Assembly: GCA_903852495.1 (NCBI GenBank)
Contig: CAINRC010000104.1
Span: 1-36,080 of the forward strand
Source of the DNA: an uncultured Geobacteraceae bacterium
Lineage (GTDB): Bacteria > Desulfobacterota > Desulfuromonadia > Geobacterales > Pseudopelobacteraceae
Length of the DNA: 36,080 nucleotides
Direction of reading: 5' to 3'
Position numbers and translations under genes: made by a program. The notes below the pieces were generated by a model, which was not told where the DNA came from, ran no database searches, and saw only the letters and a program-made list of their open reading frames with translations. Below, piece by piece: positions 28,880 through 36,080 of this stretch. The stretch's first letter is position 1. Each line of letters starts with the position of its first letter.

Positions 28880-29137
28880 ATACCAACAATTCTGCTGGTT
28901 ATGGGCTGGCGATTTTTCTTTTACGCCAACGCAGGTAATGAGCCGATCCACATACACTGTAAAAAAGGCGATGTTGACTGCAAGTACTGGCTCGACAGAG
29001 AAAATTTTGCAATTGAAGAAGCGTATGCATATAATCTTTCACGTAAAGATCGGCGAGAGGTAAAGCACATCATTTTTGATTATTTCGAATTTATTGAGCA
29101 GGAATGGGAACGGTTCCAGAAAGGGGGCGGACGATGA
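28880..29137 (+). CDS. DUF4160 protein, start codon apparently ATA (or ATG at 28901)
   Basis: A small protein with the DUF4160 signature WRFFFYANAGNEPIHIH...KGD, followed by a helical C-terminus. DUF4160 genes usually pair with DUF2442 genes and are suspected toxin-antitoxin-like modules; neither has a settled function. The family normally starts M-P-T-I-L. Here CCA ACA ATT CTG encodes PTIL, but the codon in front is ATA (28880-28882), exactly where a start should be, with GGGGGA five bases upstream. The first ATG (28901) has no ribosome site and would remove seven residues, leaving 78. Either a rare ATA start is used or the start has mutated. It begins right after the speA stop and overlaps the next gene by four bases. 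Its base composition looks more AT-rich than its neighbours. Confidence 0.8.
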   Translation: MPTILLVMGWRFFFYANAGNEPIHIHCKKGDVDCKYWLDRENFAIEEAYAYNLSRKDRREVKHIIFDYFEFIEQEWERFQKGGGR

Positions 29138-29394
29138 ACAGATGTCACAATGTGCAAAACGTAACGTTCTCCAATGACGAGATGGTCTTGACCATTGATG
29201 GGACTGCACATCGCTTCAGCCTTAAAACGCTTTCCCCGCGCCTTTTTCAGGCGGCACAGATTGAGCGGGAACGATATGAGGTCTCCGCTTCAGGATACGG
29301 CATTCACTGGCCGCTGCTTGATGAGGATCTGTCTATCGACGGCCTGCTCGGCATCATCCATTCCCCCATGTTTGGCTTAAAGAAAGCGGCTTGA
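29134..29394 (+). CDS. DUF2442 protein
   Basis: An 86-residue protein with the DUF2442 core: VTFSNDEMVLTIDGTAHRF, then a middle helix and the hallmark GYGIHWPLLDEDLSIDGLL. The ATG overlaps the stop of the DUF4160 gene (ATGA), and AAGGGGGCGG upstream gives a ribosome site, so the two are translationally coupled. DUF2442 proteins are small and sometimes annotated as the antitoxin-like partner, which is not proven. The pair is inserted between two polyamine genes and has no evident link to them. Confidence 0.85.
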   Translation: MNRCHNVQNVTFSNDEMVLTIDGTAHRFSLKTLSPRLFQAAQIERERYEVSASGYGIHWPLLDEDLSIDGLLGIIHSPMFGLKKAA

Positions 29395-29452
29395 GGCAGA
29401 TCTGCTTTTCTCATGCACACTCCATGACTGATTCACCCCAGAAAGGAACAAT

Positions 29453-30649
29453 ATGAGCAACGTCCTTATTATCGGAGCCGGCGGTGTCGGCCAGGTTGTC
29501 ACCCACAAATGTGCCCAGCGGCGCGACATTTTTACCAACATTACCCTTGCTTCGCGGACCAAAACCAAATGCGACGCCATCGCCGCCCAACTGGGGGGGA
29601 GTATTGCAACGGCACAGGTAAACGCGGATAACGTGCCGGAACTGGTCGCCCTGATCAAACAGGTGCAGCCGAAGCTGGTGATCAACGTGGCGCTTCCCTA
29701 CCAGGATCTGACCATCATGGATGCCTGTCTTGAAACCGGCGTTGACTATCTTGACACCGCTAACTACGAGCCGCTGGACACCGCGAAGTTTGAATATTCC
29801 TGGCAGTGGGCCTATCAGGAGCGGTTCAAAAATGCCGGAATCATGGCGCTGCTCGGTTCCGGTTTTGATCCGGGCGTCACCAATGTCTACACCGCCCTGG
29901 CCGCCAAAAAATATCTGGACGTGGTGGAGGAGATCGACATCATCGACGCCAACGCCGGTAGCCACGGCCAGCCCTTTGCCACCAACTTCAACCCGGAAAT
30001 CAACATCCGGGAAGTCACCGCCACCTGTCGCCACTGGGAAAACGGGCAGTTTGTAGAATCCCCGGCACTCACTACCAAGCGGGTATTCGACTTCCCCGAA
30101 GGGATTGGTCCGATGAACTGTTACCGTCTCTACCACGAAGAGATGGAATCGCTGGTCAAACATTTCCCCACCATCAAGAAAGCCCAGTTCTGGATGACCT
30201 TCTCCGAAAACTACCTCAAACATCTGGAGGTGCTGCAGAATGTCGGCATGACCCGCATCGACGAGGTGGAGTTCAACGGCCAGAAAATTGTACCGATCCA
30301 GTTCCTGAAAGCGCTTCTGCCCGATCCCGGCTCCCTGGGGCCGCTCACCAAGGGAAAAACCTGCATCGGCGTCATCGCCCGGGGAACGAAGGACGGTCAG
30401 CGCAGACAGGTCTACATCTATAACATCTGCGACCACGAAGCCTGCTACCGTGAGGTTCAGTCCCAGGCCATCAGCTACACCACCGGCGTACCGGCGGTGG
30501 TCGGCGCAATTATGATGCTCACCGGCAAATGGCATGGAGCGGGTGTTTGGAACATGGAGCAGTTCGACCCGGAACTGTTTCTGGATGTGCTTGGTCCCAT
30601 GGGGCTGCCGACGGTGGTTGTCGACGGCGGCGAATGGCCTGAACTGTAA
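29453..30649 (+). CDS. carboxynorspermidine/carboxyspermidine dehydrogenase
   Basis: A 398-residue saccharopine-dehydrogenase-family enzyme with an N-terminal Rossmann fold (VLIIGAGGVGQVVTHKCAQ, 4-22) and the family core (LVINVALPYQDLTIMDACLETGVDYLDTANYEP). It should reduce the Schiff base formed between aspartate semialdehyde and putrescine (or diaminopropane), with NADPH, giving carboxyspermidine. The saccharopine dehydrogenase and CANSDH families are similar; the CANSDH call rests on the adjacent decarboxylase and on speA. AAAGGA lies before the ATG. The next gene starts four bases after its stop. Confidence 0.92.
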   Translation: MSNVLIIGAGGVGQVVTHKCAQRRDIFTNITLASRTKTKCDAIAAQLGGSIATAQVNADNVPELVALIKQVQPKLVINVALPYQDLTIMDACLETGVDYLDTANYEPLDTAKFEYSWQWAYQERFKNAGIMALLGSGFDPGVTNVYTALAAKKYLDVVEEIDIIDANAGSHGQPFATNFNPEINIREVTATCRHWENGQFVESPALTTKRVFDFPEGIGPMNCYRLYHEEMESLVKHFPTIKKAQFWMTFSENYLKHLEVLQNVGMTRIDEVEFNGQKIVPIQFLKALLPDPGSLGPLTKGKTCIGVIARGTKDGQRRQVYIYNICDHEACYREVQSQAISYTTGVPAVVGAIMMLTGKWHGAGVWNMEQFDPELFLDVLGPMGLPTVVVDGGEWPEL

Positions 30650-30653
30650 TATT

Positions 30654-31835
30654 TTGACCGGCATCGATATCGACAAAATACTCCGGCTCGCCCCCTCCCC
30701 CGCCTACGTGGTGGATCTGGGGCGACTGCGCCACAACCTGGCCATTCTGGATGACGTGCAGCGGCGGAGCGGAGCAAAAATCCTGCTGGCTCTCAAGGCC
30801 TTTTCCCTGTGGGGGGTTTTCCCGCTCATCCGTCAAACCCTGCAGGGGGTCTGCGCCAGCTCCCCCTGGGAAGCACGCCTCGGGCGTGAGGAGTTCGGCC
30901 GCGAAGTACACAGCTTTGCCGCCGCCTTCAAGGAAAGCGACATTGTTGAACTGCTGGGCATCTCAAATCATCTGGTCTTTAACTCCTTTGGCCAGCTGGA
31001 ACGCTTTCGCCCCCTGTGGGAAAAGGAACGGGGACGCGTCTCCATCGGCTTAAGAGTCAACCCGGAACATTCCGAAGGGCACACCGAAATATACGACCCC
31101 TGCGCTCCCAATTCCCGCCTCGGCATTCCCTATGCCGAGTTCGACCGGCGACTCAATCCGGGTTGCGGCGAACAGACTGCGTTACGCGGGGTTGAAGGGC
31201 TTCACTTCCACACCCTCTGCGAACAGCTGTTTGAACCGCTGGAACGGACGGCTCGCGCCTTTGAGGAAAAATTCGGCCGCTTCCTGCCCGGAATGAAGTG
31301 GCTCAACCTGGGGGGTGGCCATCACATTACCCGTGACGGCTACGACCTTGACGGCCTTGTGGAACTGGTGAAATATTTCAAGGAAAAGTACGATCTGGAA
31401 GTATACCTTGAGCCGGGAGAGGCGATCGCCATCGGCACCGGCATTCTGGTGAGCGAAGTCCTCGACGTGGTCAACAACGGCATGGATATCGCCATTCTTG
31501 ATGTTTCCGCCACCTGTCACATGCCGGATATCCTGGAGATGCCCTACCGCCCCGCCATTACCGGGGGGAGTGCCGCCGGCGTGAAGCCGCACACATACCG
31601 GCTGGCAGGCCCCTCCTGCCTGGCGGGGGACGTCATCGGCGACTGGTCGTTTGAGCAGCAGCTTCACCCCGGCAGCAGGCTGGCCTTTGAGGACATGGCC
31701 CACTACACCATGGTCAAGACCACCACGTTCAACGGCATTCAGCACCCGCACATCTGCACCTTCGAGCCGGACACCGGCCAGCTGAACGTGGTGCGCAGCT
31801 TTTCATACCAGGATTTCAAAAGCAGATTATCGTAA
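30654..31835 (+). CDS. nspC: carboxynorspermidine/carboxyspermidine decarboxylase
   Basis: A 393-residue PLP fold-III decarboxylase that removes CO2 from carboxy(nor)spermidine to give (nor)spermidine. PLP lysine K48 (LALKAFSLW). Other signatures are NPEHSEGHTEIYDPCAPNSRLG, LHFHTLCEQ, WLNLGGGHHITRDGYD, EPGEAIAIGTGIL and the active-site-type DVSATCHMPDILEMPYRP. The TTG at 30654 is the best start because the family N-terminus begins there; it lies four bases after the dehydrogenase stop, with no clear ribosome site, so translation is probably coupled. An upstream reading would overlap the dehydrogenase by more than 100 bases. Confidence 0.94.
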   Translation: MTGIDIDKILRLAPSPAYVVDLGRLRHNLAILDDVQRRSGAKILLALKAFSLWGVFPLIRQTLQGVCASSPWEARLGREEFGREVHSFAAAFKESDIVELLGISNHLVFNSFGQLERFRPLWEKERGRVSIGLRVNPEHSEGHTEIYDPCAPNSRLGIPYAEFDRRLNPGCGEQTALRGVEGLHFHTLCEQLFEPLERTARAFEEKFGRFLPGMKWLNLGGGHHITRDGYDLDGLVELVKYFKEKYDLEVYLEPGEAIAIGTGILVSEVLDVVNNGMDIAILDVSATCHMPDILEMPYRPAITGGSAAGVKPHTYRLAGPSCLAGDVIGDWSFEQQLHPGSRLAFEDMAHYTMVKTTTFNGIQHPHICTFEPDTGQLNVVRSFSYQDFKSRLS

Positions 31836-31897
31836 CAGAACAGAACTGAATCCACCAAAACAGGGGGACCGCACGGTCACCCCACGAGGACATACCG

Positions 31898-32107
31898 ATG
31901 GCAATCAACACAAGAATATGGATGACCGGCTCGCTGGAATGGTTCGGCTATATCGGAGAAGTTGAAATGTTTCTGGGGCAGCGCTCCTTTCCCAATCCTC
32001 CGGAAGAGGGGGATGCCTGGACCACCGAGGTGGGCGATATGTTCAAAATCATCAATGGCGACATTACCCTCGTCGGCAAAACGGAACCGCCCAGAAAGTA
32101 CTGGTAA
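31898..32107 (+). CDS. conserved-looking small protein of unknown function
   Basis: A 69-residue soluble protein, rich in aromatics and acids (WMTGSLEWFGYIGEVEMFLGQ, EEGDAWTTEVGDMFKIING). GAGGA lies eight to twelve bases before the ATG. Its composition and codon use look genuine and it sits in line between nspC and priA on the same strand. No family is recognised. Confidence 0.6.
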   Translation: MAINTRIWMTGSLEWFGYIGEVEMFLGQRSFPNPPEEGDAWTTEVGDMFKIINGDITLVGKTEPPRKYW

Positions 32108-32148
32108 CGGCAGCCGATGCCTCCCCGCGCAGAGCAGTCGTACTCACC

Positions 32149-34392
32149 ATGACATCCCCCGCCGCTATCATTGAAGTCGCCATTCCTCTTCACCTGGACA
32201 GGACGTTTCACTACCGTGTACCGGAGCACCTGCAGCACAGGGCGCTTTCCGGGCGTCGCGCTCTGGTTCCCTTCGGCAACCGGAAACTGACCGGGTACAT
32301 TCTGGGGGAAGCCGCCGAAACAGAAATTGCCAACCTGAAAGACATTATCGACGTGCTGGACAGCGAACCGCTCTGGACGGCGGGAGAACTGGAATTTTTT
32401 CGCTGGGCCGCGTCCTATTACCAGCACCCGCTGGGTGAGGTGGTGCAGACCGCCCTCCCGGCCGGCATCAATATCCAGACACGCAAAGGTACGTCCGGCG
32501 TGGAGGCCCCCCTGACCGGCGGCAAATCCGTCCGCCGGGAAACATTCTACCTGCCCGGCCCTGTGGAAGCGGTGACAATCCCCCGCCAACCGGGGGCCAA
32601 GGCACTGGAAATACTGGAGGTCATCCGGGAAGCGGGCGACATATCCGGGGGTGAGCTGCGCAAGCGTTTCGGTACCTGCACGCCGCAGCTTAAGCGACTG
32701 GCCGAGCTTGGCCTTGCGACGGCGGAAGAGCGGGAAGTATACCGCGATCCGTTCCGGAACCGGGAGGTGACGCGTGACGAGCCGCGCCTGCTGCACAGCC
32801 ACCAAAAGATGGCACTGGAAGCGATCACAAGTTGCCTTGACCTGCAGCAGTACTCACCCTTTCTCCTCCATGGCGTAACCGGCAGCGGCAAAACCGAAAT
32901 CTATCTTCAGGCCATTTCCCACGCCCTTGAACTGGGGAAAACGGCACTGGTGCTGGTGCCGGAAATAGCCCTGACTCCGCAGCTGACCGGGCGATTCCAG
33001 GCCCGTTTCGGCGGCGGCATTGCCATTCTGCACAGCGCTCTTTCTGACGGTGAACGCTATGACGAGTGGCGCCGCATCCGGCGGGGGCTGGCAAAAATTG
33101 TCATCGGTGCCCGCTCGGCCATCTTTGCGCCGCTGGAAAACATCGGCATCATTGTCGTTGATGAAGAGCACGAAGCCTCGTTCAAGCAGTCCGATGGTCT
33201 CCGCTACAACGCCCGTGACCTGGCGCTGGTGCGGGGAAGAATGGAGCGGGCCGCCGTTGTGCTCGGCTCTGCGACCCCGCTGGTAACCAGTATCCATGCC
33301 GCCGCTCAGGGGCGTCTGACCATTCTCGAACTGCCGGACCGGGTTGCGGGGCGCCCCATGCCACGTGTTGACCTGGTCGCCATGAAAGGAAGCAAAGGGG
33401 TACTCTCTGCTCAACTGTCGACCGGCCTGGTCGAAACCGGTGAGCAGGGACACCAGGCCATCGTGTTTCTCAACCGGCGCGGCTTTGCCACCTTCCTGGT
33501 CTGCGCCGAGTGCGCCAAACCGCTGATCTGCCCCAACTGTTCCGTTACCCTGACCTACCACCGCCAGCGCCGCCAGAGTCTCTGCCACTATTGCGACTAC
33601 GCGGTACCGGCTCCCGGCACCTGCCCCGCATGCGGCTGCCCCTCCCTGAGCGAACTGGGCGCCGGGACAGAAAAACTGGAGCACGAGCTGAAAGAATTGC
33701 TGCCGACGGCGCGGATTCTCCGGATGGACAGTGACACTACCTCCGGCAAGGGGAGCCACGAGCGCCTGTTGTCCCGCATGAACGACGGCAGTGCCGATAT
33801 TCTGGTGGGGACCCAGATGATTGCCAAGGGGCACGACTTTCCGGAAGTGACGCTGGTGGGGGTGGTGAACGCCGAAGCAAGTCTCGGAATGCCCGATTTC
33901 CGGGCCGCCGAGCGAACCTTCCAATTACTGTCCCAGGTTATCGGTCGGGCCGGGCGGGGAGAAACCCCCGGGCGGGTCGTTGTACAGGCGCTGGATACGG
34001 AGCATTATGCCATCCAGTCTGCCGCTGCCCATGACGGAGCCGGATTTTACCGACAGGAGCTGGAATTTCGCCGTGAAGCCGGCTATCCCCCCTTCACACA
34101 CCTGGCAGCGTTTGCCATTTCCGGTCTGGCAGAGCATACCGTCACCGAACAGGCAGATGCCGCCGCACGGCTGCTGGCGCACCTCAAAACGGAGTTGAAA
34201 ATCCGGGTGGAGATACTCGGCCCGGCACCTTCCCCGCTGTACCGCCTGCGCAATCGCTTTCGCCGCCAGATCCTGCTCAAAGCGGCAAGCCGGAGCGACC
34301 TTCACCGCCTGCTCACCTCCTGGCGACAACGGGCGGCGGTTGCCTCAACGGTTCGGATTTCCGTCGATATTGATCCGGTTGACATGATGTAA
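32149..34392 (+). CDS. priA: primosomal protein N' (PriA helicase)
   Basis: Restarts stalled replication forks by loading the replisome at branched DNA. The 747-residue protein has an N-terminal 3'-binding and winged-helix region (~1-220), a superfamily-2 helicase core with Walker A GVTGSGKTEIYLQ (~243-255) and DEEH box (337-341), a zinc-binding insert of paired CxxC motifs (from C452, CAECAKPLICPNC, CHYCDY, CPACGC) and QVIGRAGRGETPGRV in the second RecA-like lobe. The ribosome site is weak. It ends next to a long GC-rich hairpin. Confidence 0.97.
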   Translation: MTSPAAIIEVAIPLHLDRTFHYRVPEHLQHRALSGRRALVPFGNRKLTGYILGEAAETEIANLKDIIDVLDSEPLWTAGELEFFRWAASYYQHPLGEVVQTALPAGINIQTRKGTSGVEAPLTGGKSVRRETFYLPGPVEAVTIPRQPGAKALEILEVIREAGDISGGELRKRFGTCTPQLKRLAELGLATAEEREVYRDPFRNREVTRDEPRLLHSHQKMALEAITSCLDLQQYSPFLLHGVTGSGKTEIYLQAISHALELGKTALVLVPEIALTPQLTGRFQARFGGGIAILHSALSDGERYDEWRRIRRGLAKIVIGARSAIFAPLENIGIIVVDEEHEASFKQSDGLRYNARDLALVRGRMERAAVVLGSATPLVTSIHAAAQGRLTILELPDRVAGRPMPRVDLVAMKGSKGVLSAQLSTGLVETGEQGHQAIVFLNRRGFATFLVCAECAKPLICPNCSVTLTYHRQRRQSLCHYCDYAVPAPGTCPACGCPSLSELGAGTEKLEHELKELLPTARILRMDSDTTSGKGSHERLLSRMNDGSADILVGTQMIAKGHDFPEVTLVGVVNAEASLGMPDFRAAERTFQLLSQVIGRAGRGETPGRVVVQALDTEHYAIQSAAAHDGAGFYRQELEFRREAGYPPFTHLAAFAISGLAEHTVTEQADAAARLLAHLKTELKIRVEILGPAPSPLYRLRNRFRRQILLKAASRSDLHRLLTSWRQRAAVASTVRISVDIDPVDMM

Positions 34393-34395
34393 AAA

Positions 34396-34427
34396 GACGG
34401 GGCCCGCAGAAATCTGCGGGCCCCGTC
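34396..34427. terminator. GC-rich hairpin between convergent genes
   Basis: GACGGGGCCCGCAG (34396-34409), AAAT loop, CTGCGGGCCCCGTC (34414-34427), a perfect 14-bp stem. A five-A run precedes it, giving U5 for the leftward transcript. Rightward there is no T-run, so termination of priA may depend on Rho or be inefficient. Confidence 0.75.
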
Positions 34428-34457
34428 GCGTTGTACTGAGATTATTCTCTTTCGGGT

Positions 34458-35957
34458 TTAGAACGCGGTGCTCAGACCAAGCTCCACTTTTGCTTCACGG
34501 GGGTAGGTAGTGTTGTTATACCGGGCGCTCTCGGTGGCAACCGCAGCATCAATATCCATCCGGAGCCACTGGGGGCCGACAGAGAGGCCGCCGGTTACAA
34601 TCGGCTTGCTTGACGCAACGGCAATATTTTTAAAGGCACCGGCACGCAGCGCTATCCAGCTGGCATACAGTTCCACACCACCGCCGACATTCTGGCTTTC
34701 CACTCCGGCTAAAATAGTCTTGTTTCTTGACACATCCATATCGGCCGCAATGTTCAGCCAACTGAACGGAGCGAGGGCAATGCCCGCTCGCAGCTGCGGT
34801 TCCACCTTCACCTTGGGAGTGGATCTCCCCGCAATCTGGTACGCATCAAACTCGGGGGAATTCAGGTTCTTCGCCACGAAGCCCACACTGACCGGCCCCA
34901 TGAGGGGGAGATCCTCATACCGCCACAGCGCCCCAAGATCCACGCCATAGGAGATAGAGTCGGTTTTCTGATCCTGAACCTTTTTGAAGACATCGCTGGA
35001 ATTGCTGAGTTTAACAATTTGCTGTGAACTGTAAAAAACCGTGCCCTGCATTACCTTCACCGAAGCACCAAGCCCAAGTTTTCCGAACGCGCCGAGGTCG
35101 AATTTATGGCCGTAGGAAACCGGAATCTCGGCCAGGGCAAGGCCGCGCAGCTCAATGGTTGACGTGTTGTTTTCGATACTCCCGGCGCCAAGGGTAAATG
35201 AATTAGCCAGGTGAACCATGGCATCAGCCAGTTGCTGGGCGGTTTGTCCTGATTTATTGGATCCGCTTGCCTGTAATTGCACTTCCAGTTTGTTTGTGAT
35301 GTTATTAGCATCTGTCGATGTAGCGCCGCTTGCCACAAACGCATTTACAATCTGGGTTCTCTGGGCAGAGGTAAAGAGTGTTCCCTGTGCAACGGTTCCG
35401 GTCGCGCCGATGCCCGTGGCAAAAGCGGACGGAGTTGTGCTCGCCGGGTCACCGGGTCGCACACTCGTGGTGTCCGAAACCGGAAAACCGCCCAGCTCCG
35501 ATGTCACGACCAGTCCCAGTCCGAAGTCACGGTACTGAAACGCCAGCAGAGCTTCAGGGGTGGCAACAAGGGTCCCCTTATTATGGTCCAGATCGTTAAT
35601 GATACCGACAAACTCCACCGCCTGAGCCGAAGCGCTTAGATTTTTTGCAAAATCTGTTGAGGTGCCGGAGAACGACAGGTTTTTCAGATCATTGACGTTC
35701 ATCTTCCCCAATTTATCCACATTATCGGCCATGGACGAGTTGATGTTGACACCGAGCCCGGCATTCATCCGGGTGCTGAACGTTTTCTGATAAAAGGCCA
35801 GACCGGCCGGATTCCAGTACGTGGCGTATGCATCCGTATTCCGGGCAACCCCCGCCCCCCCCATTCCCACGGCGCCGGGGGTCAGGAATTCTGCCCCCTG
35901 ACCTGTCGCCGGCAGCGACAAACCGAGCAGCGCCACCGCTACCATTATTTTTTTCAT
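34458..35957 (-). CDS. TraF_2/FadL-like outer membrane beta-barrel protein
   Basis: A 499-residue protein with a signal peptide (MKKIMVAVALLGLSLPATGQGAE) and an N-terminus close to FadL-type proteins (FLTPGAVGMGGAGVARNTDAYATYWNPAGLAFY). Many beta-strand segments follow and it ends LGLSTAF, with the terminal phenylalanine of barrels. Such proteins are often labelled conjugal transfer protein TraF because of the TraF_2 family, but nothing else here suggests conjugation. A small-molecule channel role is inference. A Ser/Thr/Ala-rich stretch (~145-235) is an insert or extracellular loop. AAGGAG precedes the ATG. It converges on priA and its promoter region abuts an IS-like end. Confidence 0.8.
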   Translation of the reverse strand: MKKIMVAVALLGLSLPATGQGAEFLTPGAVGMGGAGVARNTDAYATYWNPAGLAFYQKTFSTRMNAGLGVNINSSMADNVDKLGKMNVNDLKNLSFSGTSTDFAKNLSASAQAVEFVGIINDLDHNKGTLVATPEALLAFQYRDFGLGLVVTSELGGFPVSDTTSVRPGDPASTTPSAFATGIGATGTVAQGTLFTSAQRTQIVNAFVASGATSTDANNITNKLEVQLQASGSNKSGQTAQQLADAMVHLANSFTLGAGSIENNTSTIELRGLALAEIPVSYGHKFDLGAFGKLGLGASVKVMQGTVFYSSQQIVKLSNSSDVFKKVQDQKTDSISYGVDLGALWRYEDLPLMGPVSVGFVAKNLNSPEFDAYQIAGRSTPKVKVEPQLRAGIALAPFSWLNIAADMDVSRNKTILAGVESQNVGGGVELYASWIALRAGAFKNIAVASSKPIVTGGLSVGPQWLRMDIDAAVATESARYNNTTYPREAKVELGLSTAF

Positions 35958-36012
35958 GTTTTCTCCTTCTGAACGTTAGTGTTATGGATAAATATGCTTC
36001 CGGACAATATAA

Positions 36013-36080
36013 GTAAACAACCCTGAATCTCCCCATAGCTAAAGCGAGGGGGTTCTAAGAGCGAATTCCTTGGGGTCTCC
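36013..36080 (-). mobile_element. probable right end of an IS200/IS605-type element (partial)
   Basis: On the minus strand CCCCCTCGCTTTAGC is followed by a matching TATGGGG segment (36031-36052), an imperfect hairpin of about eight base pairs, then GAGATTCAGGG. Subterminal hairpins of this CCCCTCGCTTTAGC...GGGGA shape are characteristic of right ends of IS200/IS605 elements carrying tnpB. The element body would lie beyond 36080, and the end lies just upstream of the TraF_2-like gene. The left boundary is approximate. No transposase sequence is in the window, so this rests on the end motif alone. Confidence 0.4.

Overview
This window is a gene-dense bacterial chromosome segment. Everything looks like a Gram-negative anaerobe of the Geobacter/Pelobacter (Desulfuromonadales) type. 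Supporting signs are LPS heptose genes (gmhA, hldE), an outer-membrane barrel of the FadL/TraF_2 kind and tandem lipoprotein parvulins. The alternative (carboxy)spermidine pathway genes, a type I-beta DAHP synthase, a ferredoxin-nitroreductase fusion and a bacteriohemerythrin point the same way. The taxonomic call is inference from gene content, not from a database match. No rRNA, tRNA or CRISPR was seen.

Layout. Bases 1-62 hold the start and regulated promoter of a leftward gene that lies off the window, with a perfect 14-bp inverted repeat over its -10 element. Bases 223-4352 carry uvsE (UV endonuclease), a convergent MipA/OmpV-like protein, a pirin, a ferredoxin-nitroreductase and a hemerythrin, closed by a strong bidirectional terminator. 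A 6S-RNA-like structured RNA on the minus strand follows (about 4394-4585). Bases 4637-9529 form a leftward cluster, thiL-tkt-crp/fnr-aroF. Transketolase makes erythrose 4-phosphate and DAHP synthase uses it, with a CRP/FNR-family regulator between them. Bases 9722-11848 hold two lipoprotein peptidyl-prolyl isomerases (PpiC/SurA type). Bases 11926-17052 run leftward: mreB, a family-2 glycosyltransferase, gmhA, hldE and a degenerate double-receiver protein, which is an envelope/LPS core module.

Bases 17292-22366 run rightward: ileS-lspA, then an orphan PAS sensor kinase. Bases 22435-26605 run leftward: hsp20-lon (one base apart), then an amidohydrolase. A 366-bp gap (26606-26971) holds a strong hairpin and a tiny ORF with a good ribosome site. 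Bases 26972-31835 are the polyamine block: speA, a DUF4160/DUF2442 pair, carboxy(nor)spermidine dehydrogenase and carboxy(nor)spermidine decarboxylase. After that come a 69-aa unknown protein, priA and a convergent TraF_2-type outer-membrane protein. The last ~50 bases look like the right end of an IS200/IS605-type element whose body would lie beyond the window.

Most genes are ordinary and well conserved. The items most worth a second look are the operator at the left edge, the 6S-like RNA, the structured speA/hsp20 intergenic region, the DUF4160 gene whose expected start codon is ATA, and the IS-like terminus at the right edge.
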